Origin: Chryseobacterium sp. SORGH_AS_0447 | Lineage (GTDB): Bacteria; Bacteroidota; Bacteroidia; Flavobacteriales; Weeksellaceae | DNA length: 64,000 nt | Direction of reading: 5' to 3' | NCBI RefSeq assembly: GCF_030818695.1 | Contig: NZ_JAUTAR010000001.1 | Location: 1,172,501 to 1,236,500, forward strand | Shown: piece by piece, positions 26,206 to 35,210 of the stretch | Layout: the number at the start of each line of letters is the position of its first letter | Numbering within the stretch: position 1 is the first letter of the stretch | Notes under the pieces: model-generated | Seen by the model: only the letters and a program-made list of their open reading frames with translations | Database searches by the model: none | Told to the model about the DNA's origin: nothing | Translations under genes and position numbers: made by a program

Positions 26206-26997
26206 TTACGGATTTCCGTACATATTGGATTCTCCTCCGTCGATCGCGATGACCTGTCCGGAAACATACCCGTTTTCATCACTTAATAAATAGGCTACCA
26301 GATGCCCGACATCCATCGGATCTCCCAATCTTCTCGTAGGATTTCTTGATGCATATTCTTTTTCTGCTGCTTTCGGATCATCAGGATTTACCTGTTTAAA
26401 AGCTTCTGCAACCATCGGTGTTAAAATAGCGCCAGGCGCAATCGCGTTGGTTAAAATATTATCTTTCCCGTATTCCAAAGCTGCATTTTTTGTCATCCCG
26501 GCTACGGCATGTTTTGTTGCTACATAAGCGGTCTGGTTCAGGACCCCTCTTATTCCTCCTACAGAAGCTACGTTTACAATTCTTCCGCCTCCGTTTTTCT
26601 GCATTTCAGGAATCACGTATTTCATTCCGTAATAAACGCCTAAAAGATTAATGTCGATTACTTTTTTGAAAACGTTAATGTCATAATCGATCAAAGGGGC
26701 CTGCTTTCCTTCAATTCCGGCATTGTTGTATAATCCATCCACTTTTCCGAATGTTTTTACGGTCTCATCAACATAATTCTTTACATTTTCCTCAACGGAA
26801 ACATCGGCGGCAACCGTTAAAAATTTGTTTTCCTGATACTTCGACTGTAAATCTGCCTGTGTTTTTTCTAAAGCTTCAGCGTTGTAATCTACGAGGGTAA
26901 GGTCGGCGCCTTGAGAAGCCAATACCTCTGCAGCAGCTAATCCAAGTCCCATAGCGGCTCCTGTTACAATAATTACTTTTCCTTTTAAATTTGCCAT
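26206..26997 (-). CDS. SDR-family NAD(P)-dependent oxidoreductase
   Basis: Classical short-chain dehydrogenase of 263 residues. The Rossmann motif TGAAMGLGLAAAEVLA (about 12-27) is followed by an Asp at the end of beta-2 (LVDYN), which favours NAD(H). NNAG (about 91-94), a catalytic Ser in VNVASVGG, YVATK (Tyr/Lys, about 158-162) and a C-terminal VSGQVIAIDGG complete the fold. It resembles glucose 1-dehydrogenase or cyclohexanol-type SDRs, but the substrate cannot be assigned from sequence. Transcribed alone. Confidence 0.9.
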   Translation of the reverse strand: MANLKGKVIIVTGAAMGLGLAAAEVLASQGADLTLVDYNAEALEKTQADLQSKYQENKFLTVAADVSVEENVKNYVDETVKTFGKVDGLYNNAGIEGKQAPLIDYDINVFKKVIDINLLGVYYGMKYVIPEMQKNGGGRIVNVASVGGIRGVLNQTAYVATKHAVAGMTKNAALEYGKDNILTNAIAPGAILTPMVAEAFKQVNPDDPKAAEKEYASRNPTRRLGDPMDVGHLVAYLLSDENGYVSGQVIAIDGGESNMYGNP

Positions 26998-27163
26998 ACT
27001 ATTTTTGTTTTGGTGTCATTGCTTCAATTTACAACAATAATAGCCTACACTGCCTTGATCTATGATAAGTTTTAAAAAATTCAGTCAATTATCATTAAAT
27101 AATTTCCAGCGCTCTACGTTTACACACTGAATTATTTAGTATTTTTAATTGATAAAATATAAA

Positions 27164-27460
27164 ATGAACGAAATTTTCAAACAGCAGGTCTGGGAAATTA
27201 CCAGGCTGGTTCCTAAAGGCCGGGTGACCAGCTATGGTACTATTGCTAAAGCGGTCGGTTTTCCGAATCATTCCCGACATGTCGGCAAGGCCATGGGCGG
27301 ATGTCCCCAAGATGTTCCTGCCCACCGCGTCATTTCAAGCTCGGGCGCTCTGTCAGTCCCGGAATTTCAGAAAAGGCTGGAAGCAGAAGGTATTATTGTG
27401 GAAAACGGCAGGATTAAGAATTTTAAAACCCTGTTCTGGAATCCGTTGGAGGAATTATAA
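27164..27460 (+). CDS. Alkyltransferase-like (ATL) protein, MGMT family without active cysteine
   Basis: DNA-binding domain of the O6-alkylguanine-DNA alkyltransferase family, 98 residues from the ATG at 27164 (27149 is an alternative). The recognition-helix region VPKGRVTSYGTIAKAVGFPNH and RHVGKAMGG are conserved. The active-site motif reads PAHRV, with Ala53 where repair enzymes have Cys (PCHRV). It therefore cannot accept alkyl groups. ATL proteins bind O6-alkylguanine, flip the base and recruit nucleotide excision repair. That role is inferred from the family. Confidence 0.9.
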   Translation: MNEIFKQQVWEITRLVPKGRVTSYGTIAKAVGFPNHSRHVGKAMGGCPQDVPAHRVISSSGALSVPEFQKRLEAEGIIVENGRIKNFKTLFWNPLEEL

Positions 27461-27532
27461 GGAATTATTACGGTTCAGTGTATGGAAATTACGGCTGGGT
27501 CTGTTTTTTTAGCGGGAAATATTTTTATGCTC

Positions 27533-27540
27533 TAGTTTTG
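27533..27540 (+). promoter_or_regulatory. -7 element for the alpha/beta hydrolase
   Basis: TAGTTTTG matches TAnnTTTG, 18 nt before the ATG at 27559. A T-rich stretch (27504-27510) lies near the -33 position without a clean TTTG. Confidence 0.45.
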
Positions 27541-27558
27541 GGGTATAAATAATACGCT

Positions 27559-28356
27559 ATGAAAACAAAACTTTTATTTTCCGCATTTTTTTTACTGACG
27601 ATCTGCTTTTTTAAAGCACAGGATGACAATTTTTACAAACCAAGTAAAGTATTTCGTCCTATAGAAAATGTTACGTATGAAGATTTCTCCCTTCCTGTAC
27701 AAAATGATACCATTACAGGAATTATTCTAAAACCGCAGTCAAAAGTAAAAGCTACTGTTTTGTTTTTTCACGGCGCCGGAGGTAACGTTTCTTCCTACAT
27801 GTTTATGACAAAGCCTTTGGTAGATAAAGATTACCAGGTGGTAATGGTTGATTTCCGCGGTTATGGAAAGTCAACAGGAAAACCTACCCATCTTAATGTC
27901 GCATCAGATGGGCAGGCTTTTTTCGATGCGATGATCAAGAGACCTGATATTGTAGGGACTAAAATAATCCTTTACGGAGCTTCCCTGGGTTCGCAGGTGG
28001 CTGCCCATCTGGCCCGGAATAATAAAGATAAAATTGCCGGATTGGTCATGGACGGAAGCCTTTCTTCCTTCACCGATATTGCCATGTATTATAAGCCGGA
28101 ATATAAAGAAATGATTTCCAAGTATGTGATTTCGCCTTATGCAGCCAAAGAAGATCTCCAGGATACAGAAGGACTGCCTAAACTTTTTATTCACAGCAAA
28201 GAAGATAAAGATGTACCGTATGAAGAGGGTTTTGAAAATTATTCCAAAGCTTCCCTACCCAAAGAATTTATAGCGTATGCCGGAAAGCATCTGGAGGCGA
28301 TGAAGACGGATTCTGAAAAGATCATCATGTCTATTGAAAAGATGATAATGAAATGA
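27559..28356 (+). CDS. Secreted alpha/beta hydrolase
   Basis: Alpha/beta-hydrolase of 265 residues with a signal peptide (residues 1-20, ending FKAQ), so periplasmic or exported. Oxyanion region FFHGAGGN, nucleophile elbow GASLGS (Ser at about 143), a likely acid in HSKEDKDVPY and the catalytic His in GKHLE near the C-terminus. It resembles the BEM46/YqkD-type serine hydrolases. Substrate unknown. Transcribed alone and ended by a strong hairpin. Confidence 0.87.
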   Translation: MKTKLLFSAFFLLTICFFKAQDDNFYKPSKVFRPIENVTYEDFSLPVQNDTITGIILKPQSKVKATVLFFHGAGGNVSSYMFMTKPLVDKDYQVVMVDFRGYGKSTGKPTHLNVASDGQAFFDAMIKRPDIVGTKIILYGASLGSQVAAHLARNNKDKIAGLVMDGSLSSFTDIAMYYKPEYKEMISKYVISPYAAKEDLQDTEGLPKLFIHSKEDKDVPYEEGFENYSKASLPKEFIAYAGKHLEAMKTDSEKIIMSIEKMIMK

Positions 28357-28392
28357 ATATCAGATTCTCGATGAGCTGACCATAAGACTAAA

Positions 28393-28423
28393 AACCCCGG
28401 CGGAGTAAAGCTCCGCCGGGGTT
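28393..28423. terminator. GC-rich hairpin terminator, repeat family copy 1
   Basis: Perfect 11-bp stem CCCCGGCGGAG / CTCCGCCGGGG with loop TAAAG, extended by two A/T pairs, between convergent genes. The same GGCGGAG(T/C)AAAGCTCCGCC core recurs at 33481-33522. The T tail is weak. Confidence 0.75.
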
Positions 28424-28479
28424 CTATTAAAATACATGAATTAGATATTCAACAGGCTTAAAAGGATCTTAGCTGAGGT

Positions 28480-28505
28480 ACTTCCAGCATCCGGCTTCCT
28501 CTTAA
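28480..28505. repeat. Dispersed intergenic repeat, copy B (short)
   Basis: ACTTCCAGCATCCGGCTTCC followed by TCTTAAG, matching the first part of copies A (22953) and C (36598). It lacks the second half. Confidence 0.5.
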
Positions 28506-28527
28506 GCCTTTCATAAAAATCGTCAAT

Positions 28528-30420
28528 TTACTTTTCCAGTTGCTTATAACTTCTCTGGATGAAGTCGGTAAGCTCTTTTCCTTTCAGTAAATTCTGGGAA
28601 AGTTTGGCGAGATCCAAAGCATGCTTGATTAATCCTGCTTTTTCATCGGCATTTTCCGTTTTCAGGATCTGTCCTGCGAATTCACTGTTGGAATTTACTA
28701 CCAGGTTGTACATTTCCGGGAAGCCGCCCATGCCGAACATACCGCCACCGCCGGTCGCCTGCATGTCTTTCATTCTTCTCATAAACTCGGGCTGGGTAAT
28801 CGTAAATGGTGCATCGCTGCTGTCCAGATCTTCAAGCTGTACAGTAAATTTGCTGTCATTGATCGATTCTTCTACATTTTTCTTCAGCGATTCTTTTTCC
28901 GTTTCGTTCAATTTGGAAATTACAGGCTCGTCCTTTTTAATCAGGTTGTTGATGTGATCCGCATCCACTCTGGCGAAAGTAATTTTGTCTTTTGACGTTT
29001 CCAGTTTCTGAATTACATGAGGGATAATCGGCGAATCCAGTAAAAGAACCTCATAGCCTTTGTCTTTTGCAGCCTGGATGTAAGAATGCTGTTCGTCCGC
29101 ATTGGAAGCATAAAGCACTACCAGCTTTCCGTCTTTATCCGTCTGGTTTGCCTTGATTTTCTCTTCCAGTTCATTCCAAAGGAAATATTTTCCATCAGTC
29201 GTTGGGTATAAGGTGAACTTGTCGGCTTTCTCAGCGAATTTTTCTTCCGTTACGATTCCGTATTCGATCACCACTTTAATATCGTTCCACTTTTTCTCGT
29301 AATCTTCACGGTTTTCGTTGATCAGGGAAGCCATTTTATCGGCTACTTTTTTCGTGATGTAAGATGAAATTTTCTTTACGGCACCGTCAGCCTGCAGATA
29401 AGAACGCGACACGTTCAATGGAATATCCGGAGAATCAATTACCCCGCGAAGGAGCATCAGGAAGTCCGGAACAATACCTTTTACTTCATCCGTTACGAAA
29501 ACTTGGTTTTGGTAAAGCTGGATCTTATCTTTTTCAATATTTAAATTGTTGCTCAGTTTCGGGAAAAATAAAACCCCGGTTAAGTTAAATGGATAGTCAA
29601 CATTTAAATGAATATTGAATAAAGGCTCCTCAAACTGCATCGGATACAGCTCGTGATAGAACTTCATGTAATCTTCATTCGTCAGTTCGCTTGGAGCGAT
29701 CGTCCATGCCGGAGTAGGGTTGTTGATAATGTTATCCACTTCTTCCGTTTCAGCCACTGCATCTTCAGGTGCGTCTTCCGGTAAAGGCAACGTATGCGTC
29801 TTCGTTCCGAATTTAATCGGCACAGGCATGAATTTATTGTATTTCAGCAACAGTTCACGGATTTTGCTTTCTTCAAGAAATTCTGTAGAATCTTCTGCGA
29901 TATAAAGGATGATTTCAGTTCCTCTTTCAGACTTATCCGCTGTTTCTTCCAAAGTGAATTCCGGACTTCCGTCACAGATCCATCGTACCGCCGGTTCATC
30001 TTTGTAGGATTTCGTTACGATTTCCACTTTTTCTGCTACCATAAAAGCAGAATAGAACCCAAGACCGAAATGTCCGATGATTCCTGAATCTTTCGCCGTA
30101 TCCTTATATTTTTCTAAAAATTCTTCAGCTCCTGAGAAAGCAACTTGGTTGATGTATTTTTCAACTTCTTCACCGGTCATCCCGATTCCCTGGTCGATAA
30201 TTGTAAGGGTTTTGTTTTCTTTATCAATTTTCACTTCAATCTTAGGATTTCCGTACTCAACTTTAGCCTCGCCGATGCTGGTTAAATGCTTTAATTTTAA
30301 AGTAGCATCCGTTGCGTTGGAAATTAATTCTCTCAAAAAGATTTCGTGGTCGCTGTAAAGAAATTTTTTAATTAGCGGAAAAATGTTTTCCACCGATACA
30401 TTAATATTTCCTTTAGTCAT
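28528..30420 (-). CDS. htpG: Molecular chaperone HtpG (Hsp90)
   Basis: Bacterial Hsp90, 630 residues, a homodimeric ATP-dependent chaperone. The N-terminal GHKL ATPase shows FLRELISNATDA (about 28-39), IIDQGIGMTGEEV and GHFGLGFYSAFMV (lid region). The middle domain contains GVLFFPK and LNVSRSYLQ. The C-terminal dimerisation part has a Gly/Met-rich linker around GGGGMFGMGGFPEM. Full length, transcribed alone, divergent from the S9 peptidase. Confidence 0.97.
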   Translation of the reverse strand: MTKGNINVSVENIFPLIKKFLYSDHEIFLRELISNATDATLKLKHLTSIGEAKVEYGNPKIEVKIDKENKTLTIIDQGIGMTGEEVEKYINQVAFSGAEEFLEKYKDTAKDSGIIGHFGLGFYSAFMVAEKVEIVTKSYKDEPAVRWICDGSPEFTLEETADKSERGTEIILYIAEDSTEFLEESKIRELLLKYNKFMPVPIKFGTKTHTLPLPEDAPEDAVAETEEVDNIINNPTPAWTIAPSELTNEDYMKFYHELYPMQFEEPLFNIHLNVDYPFNLTGVLFFPKLSNNLNIEKDKIQLYQNQVFVTDEVKGIVPDFLMLLRGVIDSPDIPLNVSRSYLQADGAVKKISSYITKKVADKMASLINENREDYEKKWNDIKVVIEYGIVTEEKFAEKADKFTLYPTTDGKYFLWNELEEKIKANQTDKDGKLVVLYASNADEQHSYIQAAKDKGYEVLLLDSPIIPHVIQKLETSKDKITFARVDADHINNLIKKDEPVISKLNETEKESLKKNVEESINDSKFTVQLEDLDSSDAPFTITQPEFMRRMKDMQATGGGGMFGMGGFPEMYNLVVNSNSEFAGQILKTENADEKAGLIKHALDLAKLSQNLLKGKELTDFIQRSYKQLEK

Positions 30421-30574
30421 AATAATTTTTGTTTTTTAATTTCCTTTGGTTTCTCAAAAAAAATACCGTTTAGAATAAACTGACATTTTGTCATTGTTTC
30501 TTATGAGGCAATAAAGCTCTATAGATTTATCATGGAAATAGCTTATTTTTAATTTTTAAAAATTTTATATCATA

Positions 30575-33466
30575 ATGAATTTGAAATATTCAGTTTTTAT
30601 GCTGTTCCTTATGGGCTGTTTCATGTACGGACAGAAAAAGCCGCTGGATCATTCCGTATATGACGGCTGGCAGAACATCGGGGCGAGAAAGATCTCCCAT
30701 GACGGGAAATGGGTTGCCTATTCCGTAGATGTTCAAGAAGGAAATTCCGATCTCTTTTTGCATTCGGTAAAAGACAGAAGCACAAAAAAATTCCCCAGAG
30801 GAGTTAGACCTGAATTTACAGGCGATTCAAGATTTGCCGTTTTTCAGATCCGTCCGTTTTATAAGGACATCAAAGCTGTAAAAGATAAAAAGCTGAAGCA
30901 AAGTAAGCTCACCAAAGATACTTTGGCAATTGTTGATTTTTCAACCGGTAAAACTGAGAAAATTCCTAATGTAAAAGGATTTAAAATTACTGAGAAAGGA
31001 GGGTCTCATATTGCCTATTTGTTGGAAAACATGAAAGATAAATCTTCGGATGATTCTGAAAAGGATGGTGACGATAAAAATGAAGAGGATAAAAATACCA
31101 AGCCGCTGCAACTGACAGTTCGGAATCTGGTCGACGGAAAAACAGTTGTTTATAATGATGTAGTTCGTTATGAATTCAGCAAAAACGGAAATCAGCTGGT
31201 GTTTGTCACCAAAAAGCAGGAAGAAAAAATCAGTAAAAACAAAGAAGAGAAAAAAGATTCTGCCGATGTAAAGGTTGCTGAAAAAAAGAGCACCGACAAA
31301 TCCAAGCCGAAGAAATATCCTTTGGAAACCGTACAGATCGTTGATCTCCAGACAGGATCCGTAAATAAAATTTCAGAAATGGAAGGTGATTTCTCTCAAC
31401 TGGCTTTCGATGAAGAGGGGAGCCAGCTGGCATTTGTGGGAACTTCTTCAGCACAGAACGATCTGGTAAAACTTTATCAGCTGTATTACTTTAATGTTAA
31501 ACAGAAGAAAAAGGAAGCCGTGACCAATGATCATTCCCAGATGAAAAAGAACTGGGTAATTTCCGAAAACCGTTTGCCTATGTTTAGCAGAAACGGCAGG
31601 CAGCTGTATTTTGGGGTTGCGCCGAAACCTGTGGCAAAAGATACGGCCATGATTGCCAACGATCATGCGGTGGTGGATATCTGGAATTATAAAGATGATT
31701 ATCTTCAGACCGTACAGCTGAAAGAACTGAAAAATGATCTCAAAAAATCCTATGCAGCCGTTATGCAGCCGGAAAAACCGGATTTCTTTGTCAATATCGA
31801 TGGAGAAGACCTGGATACCCTTCGGTTGGTAAATGAAGGAAATGCAGAGTTTGTGTTGGGCATTACCAGCGTAAACAACCGGATTGCTTCACAATGGGAA
31901 GGAGGTACAAAGAAGACCTATTTCATTATCGATAATAAAACAGGAGAAAGAACGGAAATTATAAGAAATCTGAACGGCTCGGTGGCCGTATCACCACTTG
32001 GCCGCTTCGCTGTAATTTTTGACCGGGAAAAAGGGCAGTGGCTGAGCTATAATGTGAAAACAAAGCAGACAACTACGCTTAACAGTGAATTACCGGTTTC
32101 TTTTGTGGATGAAGAGTTTGATATGCCTGACTTTCCGGTAGCTTACGGGATTGCAACCTGGACGGAGAATGATGAATCGGTGATTATCAGGGACCGCTAT
32201 GATATTTGGGAGTTTTTCCTTAACAGTTCAAAGAAACCGAGAAATATAACCAACGGGTTTGGCCGCAAAAATAAAATCACGTTTGAAACCTACGATTTAG
32301 ACAAAGATATCAAAAGCCTGAACCGAAAATCACCCATCTATTTATCGGCATTTGATAATACAACGAAGGCAAACGGGATTTTTAAAACTTCAATACGGTC
32401 GAATGGGGATCCTGTAAAAGTGAAAATGGAAGATGTGTGGGGGTATCGCAGTCTACAGAAGGCTAAATATGCAGATGAATACATCTTGGTAAAAGAATCC
32501 TACATCCAATCACCCGATATTTTTGTAACCTCTGATTTCTCGGTACAGCAGAAGCTGAGCAGTACCAATCCGCAGCAGAGCCTTTATAATTGGGGAACAG
32601 GCGAACTGGTTCACTGGACGACACCGAAAGGAAATACTTCTTCAGGGCTTCTGTATAAACCTGAAAATTTCGATCCTGCTAAAAAGTATCCGATGATCGT
32701 CTATTTCTATGAAAAACTTTCGGACAACCTGAACCGTTATGTAGCTCCGGCTCCGACACCTTCCAGGTTAAATATTTCGTATTTCGTAAGTAACGGCTAT
32801 TTGGTGTTCACTCCGGATATTTCATATACCGACGGCCAGCCGGGAGAATCTGCTATGGAATACATCAATTCCGGGGTGGAAACGCTAAAGCAGAATCCGT
32901 GGGTAGACGGTACGAAAATCGGAATCCAGGGCCAAAGCTGGGGCGGCTACCAGGTCGCCTACCTGATCGCCCATACGGATATGTACACGGCGGCATGGAC
33001 GGGTGCTCCCGTAGTCAACATGACTTCTGCTTACGGCGGAATCCGTTGGTCTTCCGGAATGAACCGGCAGTTCCAATACGAAAAATCACAAAGCCGACTG
33101 GGGAAAAACCTGTGGGAAGCACCGGATCTTTACATTAAAAATTCACCGCTGTTTGCCCTGGATCAGGTGAAGACACCGGTAGTTATTATGAGCAACGATA
33201 AGGATGGCGCTGTGCCGTGGTATCAGGGAATTGAAATGTTTACCGCTCTGCGCCGTCTCGGAAAGCCGGCCTGGCTTCTCAATTATAATGAGGACGACCA
33301 TAATCTGGTAAAACGCCAGAACCGGAAAGATATCCAGATCCGTGAACAGCAGTTCTTCGATTATTATCTGAAGGGGGCTAAAGCTCCGGTATGGATGACC
33401 AAAGGAGTGCCGGCAACCCAGAAAGGAAAAGATTGGGGATTTGAATTAACGGACGAAAAACCGTAA
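30575..33466 (+). CDS. Secreted S9-family (prolyl oligopeptidase-like) peptidase
   Basis: Serine peptidase of 963 residues with a signal peptide (about 1-20, ending MYGQ). A long N-terminal beta-propeller includes a highly charged Lys/Glu/Asp-rich insert at about 145-255. The C-terminal alpha/beta-hydrolase domain carries the nucleophile motif GQSWGG (Ser near residue 788), an acidic residue in SNDKDGAVPW (about 877-880) and His near 909 in EDDHNL. This is the DPP4/acylaminoacyl-peptidase type, expected to cut short peptides in the periplasm. Stands alone. Confidence 0.92.
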   Translation: MNLKYSVFMLFLMGCFMYGQKKPLDHSVYDGWQNIGARKISHDGKWVAYSVDVQEGNSDLFLHSVKDRSTKKFPRGVRPEFTGDSRFAVFQIRPFYKDIKAVKDKKLKQSKLTKDTLAIVDFSTGKTEKIPNVKGFKITEKGGSHIAYLLENMKDKSSDDSEKDGDDKNEEDKNTKPLQLTVRNLVDGKTVVYNDVVRYEFSKNGNQLVFVTKKQEEKISKNKEEKKDSADVKVAEKKSTDKSKPKKYPLETVQIVDLQTGSVNKISEMEGDFSQLAFDEEGSQLAFVGTSSAQNDLVKLYQLYYFNVKQKKKEAVTNDHSQMKKNWVISENRLPMFSRNGRQLYFGVAPKPVAKDTAMIANDHAVVDIWNYKDDYLQTVQLKELKNDLKKSYAAVMQPEKPDFFVNIDGEDLDTLRLVNEGNAEFVLGITSVNNRIASQWEGGTKKTYFIIDNKTGERTEIIRNLNGSVAVSPLGRFAVIFDREKGQWLSYNVKTKQTTTLNSELPVSFVDEEFDMPDFPVAYGIATWTENDESVIIRDRYDIWEFFLNSSKKPRNITNGFGRKNKITFETYDLDKDIKSLNRKSPIYLSAFDNTTKANGIFKTSIRSNGDPVKVKMEDVWGYRSLQKAKYADEYILVKESYIQSPDIFVTSDFSVQQKLSSTNPQQSLYNWGTGELVHWTTPKGNTSSGLLYKPENFDPAKKYPMIVYFYEKLSDNLNRYVAPAPTPSRLNISYFVSNGYLVFTPDISYTDGQPGESAMEYINSGVETLKQNPWVDGTKIGIQGQSWGGYQVAYLIAHTDMYTAAWTGAPVVNMTSAYGGIRWSSGMNRQFQYEKSQSRLGKNLWEAPDLYIKNSPLFALDQVKTPVVIMSNDKDGAVPWYQGIEMFTALRRLGKPAWLLNYNEDDHNLVKRQNRKDIQIREQQFFDYYLKGAKAPVWMTKGVPATQKGKDWGFELTDEKP

Positions 33467-33480
33467 AGAAAATACACACA

Positions 33481-33522
33481 AAAACAAACCCGGCGGAGCA
33501 AAGCTCCGCCGGGTTTGTTTTT
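33481..33522. terminator. GC-rich hairpin terminator, repeat family copy 2
   Basis: Nineteen-bp perfect stem AAAACAAACCCGGCGGAGC with an AAA loop and its full complement, ending in T. It lies between convergent S9 peptidase and recA and shares the GGCGGAG-n-AAAGCTCCGCC core with 28393-28423. Confidence 0.85.
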
Positions 33523-33537
33523 CATAAAGATCAGAAA

Positions 33538-34545
33538 TTACTGCTTTTTATTGGCAATCTCTTCTTTGATTTTATTTTCCAGTTCTTCTGAAAGTTCAGG
33601 ATTGTCTTTTAAGACGTCTTTCACCGCATCACGGCCCTGTCCAAGCTTCGTTTCTTCATAACTGAACCATGAACCGCTTTTCTTTACGATTCCCTGTTCT
33701 ACCGCCTGATCCAGGATTTCTCCGGTTTTGGAAACTCCTTCACCATACATGATGTCGAATTCAGCCTGCTTGAAAGGGGGCGCTACTTTATTTTTCACGA
33801 TCTTCACTTTCACACGGCTTCCGATCGCTTCGTCACCGTTTTTAATAGGCGCACTTGCCTTTCTGATGTCTACTCTTACCGAAGCGTAGAATTTTAAAGC
33901 ATTACCACCGGTTGTTGTTTCCGGGTTTCCGAACATTACCCCGATTTTCTCTCTCAGCTGGTTGATGAAGATCACCGTACATTTCGTTCTGTTGATGGTA
34001 GCGGTAAGCTTTCTCAATGCCTGAGACATTAATCTTGCGTGAAGACCCATTTTGGAATCTCCCATTTCCCCTTCGATCTCCGCTTTTGGTGTAAGCGCCG
34101 CCACCGAGTCAATTACCACGATGTCGATTGCACCTGAACGGATCAGGTTATCGGCAATTTCCAAAGCCTGTTCCCCATTATCTGGCTGTGAGATGATCAG
34201 GTTTTCCAGATCGATTCCCAGTTTCCCGGCATATCCTCTGTCAAAAGCGTGCTCTGCATCGATGAAGGCTGCGATTCCGCCTGCTTTCTGAGCTTCGGCA
34301 ATAGCATGAAGCGTTAAGGTTGTTTTACCGGAAGATTCAGGTCCGTAGATCTCAATAATCCTTCCTCTCGGATAACCACCTACTCCAAGAGCAATGTCTA
34401 GTCCTAAAGATCCTGAAGGGATCACCTCGATGTTTGTATCCACAGCACTGTCGCCCAACGTCATTACAGTACCTTTTCCGTATGTTTTATCTAATTTGTC
34501 CAGCACCAGTGCTAGTGCTTTTTTCTTGTCGTCTGTATTACTCAT
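33538..34545 (-). CDS. recA: Recombinase RecA
   Basis: RecA, 335 residues: DNA strand exchange and SOS coprotease. Walker [10 protein letters not shown] (about 69-77), FIDAEHAFD, Walker B region [18 protein letters not shown], loop L2 region [27 protein letters not shown], and a Glu/Lys-rich C-terminal tail. Full length and intact. A TAnnTTTG element lies upstream. No recX adjoins it, and I saw no clear SOS operator. Confidence 0.98.
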   Translation of the reverse strand: MSNTDDKKKALALVLDKLDKTYGKGTVMTLGDSAVDTNIEVIPSGSLGLDIALGVGGYPRGRIIEIYGPESSGKTTLTLHAIAEAQKAGGIAAFIDAEHAFDRGYAGKLGIDLENLIISQPDNGEQALEIADNLIRSGAIDIVVIDSVAALTPKAEIEGEMGDSKMGLHARLMSQALRKLTATINRTKCTVIFINQLREKIGVMFGNPETTTGGNALKFYASVRVDIRKASAPIKNGDEAIGSRVKVKIVKNKVAPPFKQAEFDIMYGEGVSKTGEILDQAVEQGIVKKSGSWFSYEETKLGQGRDAVKDVLKDNPELSEELENKIKEEIANKKQ

Positions 34546-34565
34546 CTGTTGTTTAAATAATTGAT

Positions 34566-34573
34566 CAAAAATA
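34566..34573 (-). promoter_or_regulatory. -7 element of the recA promoter
   Basis: CAAAAATA on the plus strand reads TATTTTTG on the minus strand, 21-28 nt upstream of the recA ATG. No clear -33 element. Confidence 0.4.
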
Positions 34574-34672
34574 CAAAATTTTAACGTGAAAAACTAATAA
34601 TATCTACCACGCGGACTTGTTTTTATAGTTAAAAAAAATATAAAATTTCACCATTGTTAGAGACCGTTTCTA

Positions 34673-34760
34673 ATGCATTTTTTCAGGAGCTTTTTCGCGC
34701 TTTCCGCTGCAATCTTTTTCTTCAAAAAAGGATTTCCGCTGCAATCCCGGCTAGGGTATT
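34673..34760. repeat. Interspersed repeat-like segment with duplicated TTTCCGCTGCAATC
   Basis: TTTCCGCTGCAATC occurs twice (34701-34714 and 34733-34746), separated by a small CTTTTT/AAAAAG hairpin, followed by CCGGCTAGGG. From memory, very similar segments (CTTTCCGCT.CAATC ... AGGATTT...CAATC.GGGCTAGG) are scattered through intergenic regions of Flavobacteriia. A 52-codon frame (34673-34831) runs through it but looks incidental. Confidence 0.5.
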
Positions 34761-34870
34761 GGCGGGTAGATTTTACCGGAGCATATCATTTCGGTAATGG
34801 GGCCTTTCAGATGGGTTATGAAGTTTAAGAATGCCGTAAAATGCTCTAGTAATATTGTTAATAGTCCAAC

Positions 34871-34986
34871 AGCACGCTTGTCATCCCCGCAGGGAATCTA
34901 AGCATAGTATTAGAGAGTCGCCTGAAAGATTCATGTTTAGATTCTTTCAGAAATCGAAGATTCGACGTAGTCAATGACAAAATGTC
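34871..34986. repeat. TGTCATTCC-type palindromic repeat, unit 1
   Basis: AGCACGCTTGTCATCCCCGC, then AGGGAATCTAAGCATAGTATTAGA and, in opposite sense, AGATTCTTTCAGAAA, ending AATGACAAAATGTCG. Related to unit 2 at 35015-35107 in overall order and in AGTATTAGA. Confidence 0.55.
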
Positions 34987-35014
34987 GATAACTGTTGTTT
35001 AGTAATTTAAACAC

Positions 35015-35107
35015 CCAGCTTGTCATTCCGGGAGGGAATATAAATATAGTATTAGAAATCGTTTAGCAATATTCACATTTAAATCCTTACAAAATGTCAA
35101 AAGCTGG
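35015..35107. repeat. TGTCATTCC-type palindromic repeat, unit 2
   Basis: CCAGCTTGTCATTCCGGGAG, GGAATATAAATATAGTATTAGA, ending AAAATGTCAAAAGCTGG. The ends are imperfect inverted repeats (CCAGCTT-GTCATT / AATGTCA-AAAGCTGG). With unit 1 and the segment at 34673 it fills most of the 665-nt gap between recA and the MpaB-family gene. Confidence 0.55.
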
Positions 35108-35210
35108 CGTTAAAAACAAATGAAAATCCTTGATTTTCTTCTTCTGTGATCTAAAATATACACAATAAAAGCCACTAAAAAATCTAATGTGGCTAACTTG
35201 TCAGATTAAA

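Noticed and set aside
34673..34831. 52-codon frame starting MHFFRSFFALSAAIFFFKKG next to recA
   Set aside because: It runs through a duplicated 14-mer and hairpin that look like an intergenic repeat. It has no recognisable protein features and no promoter.
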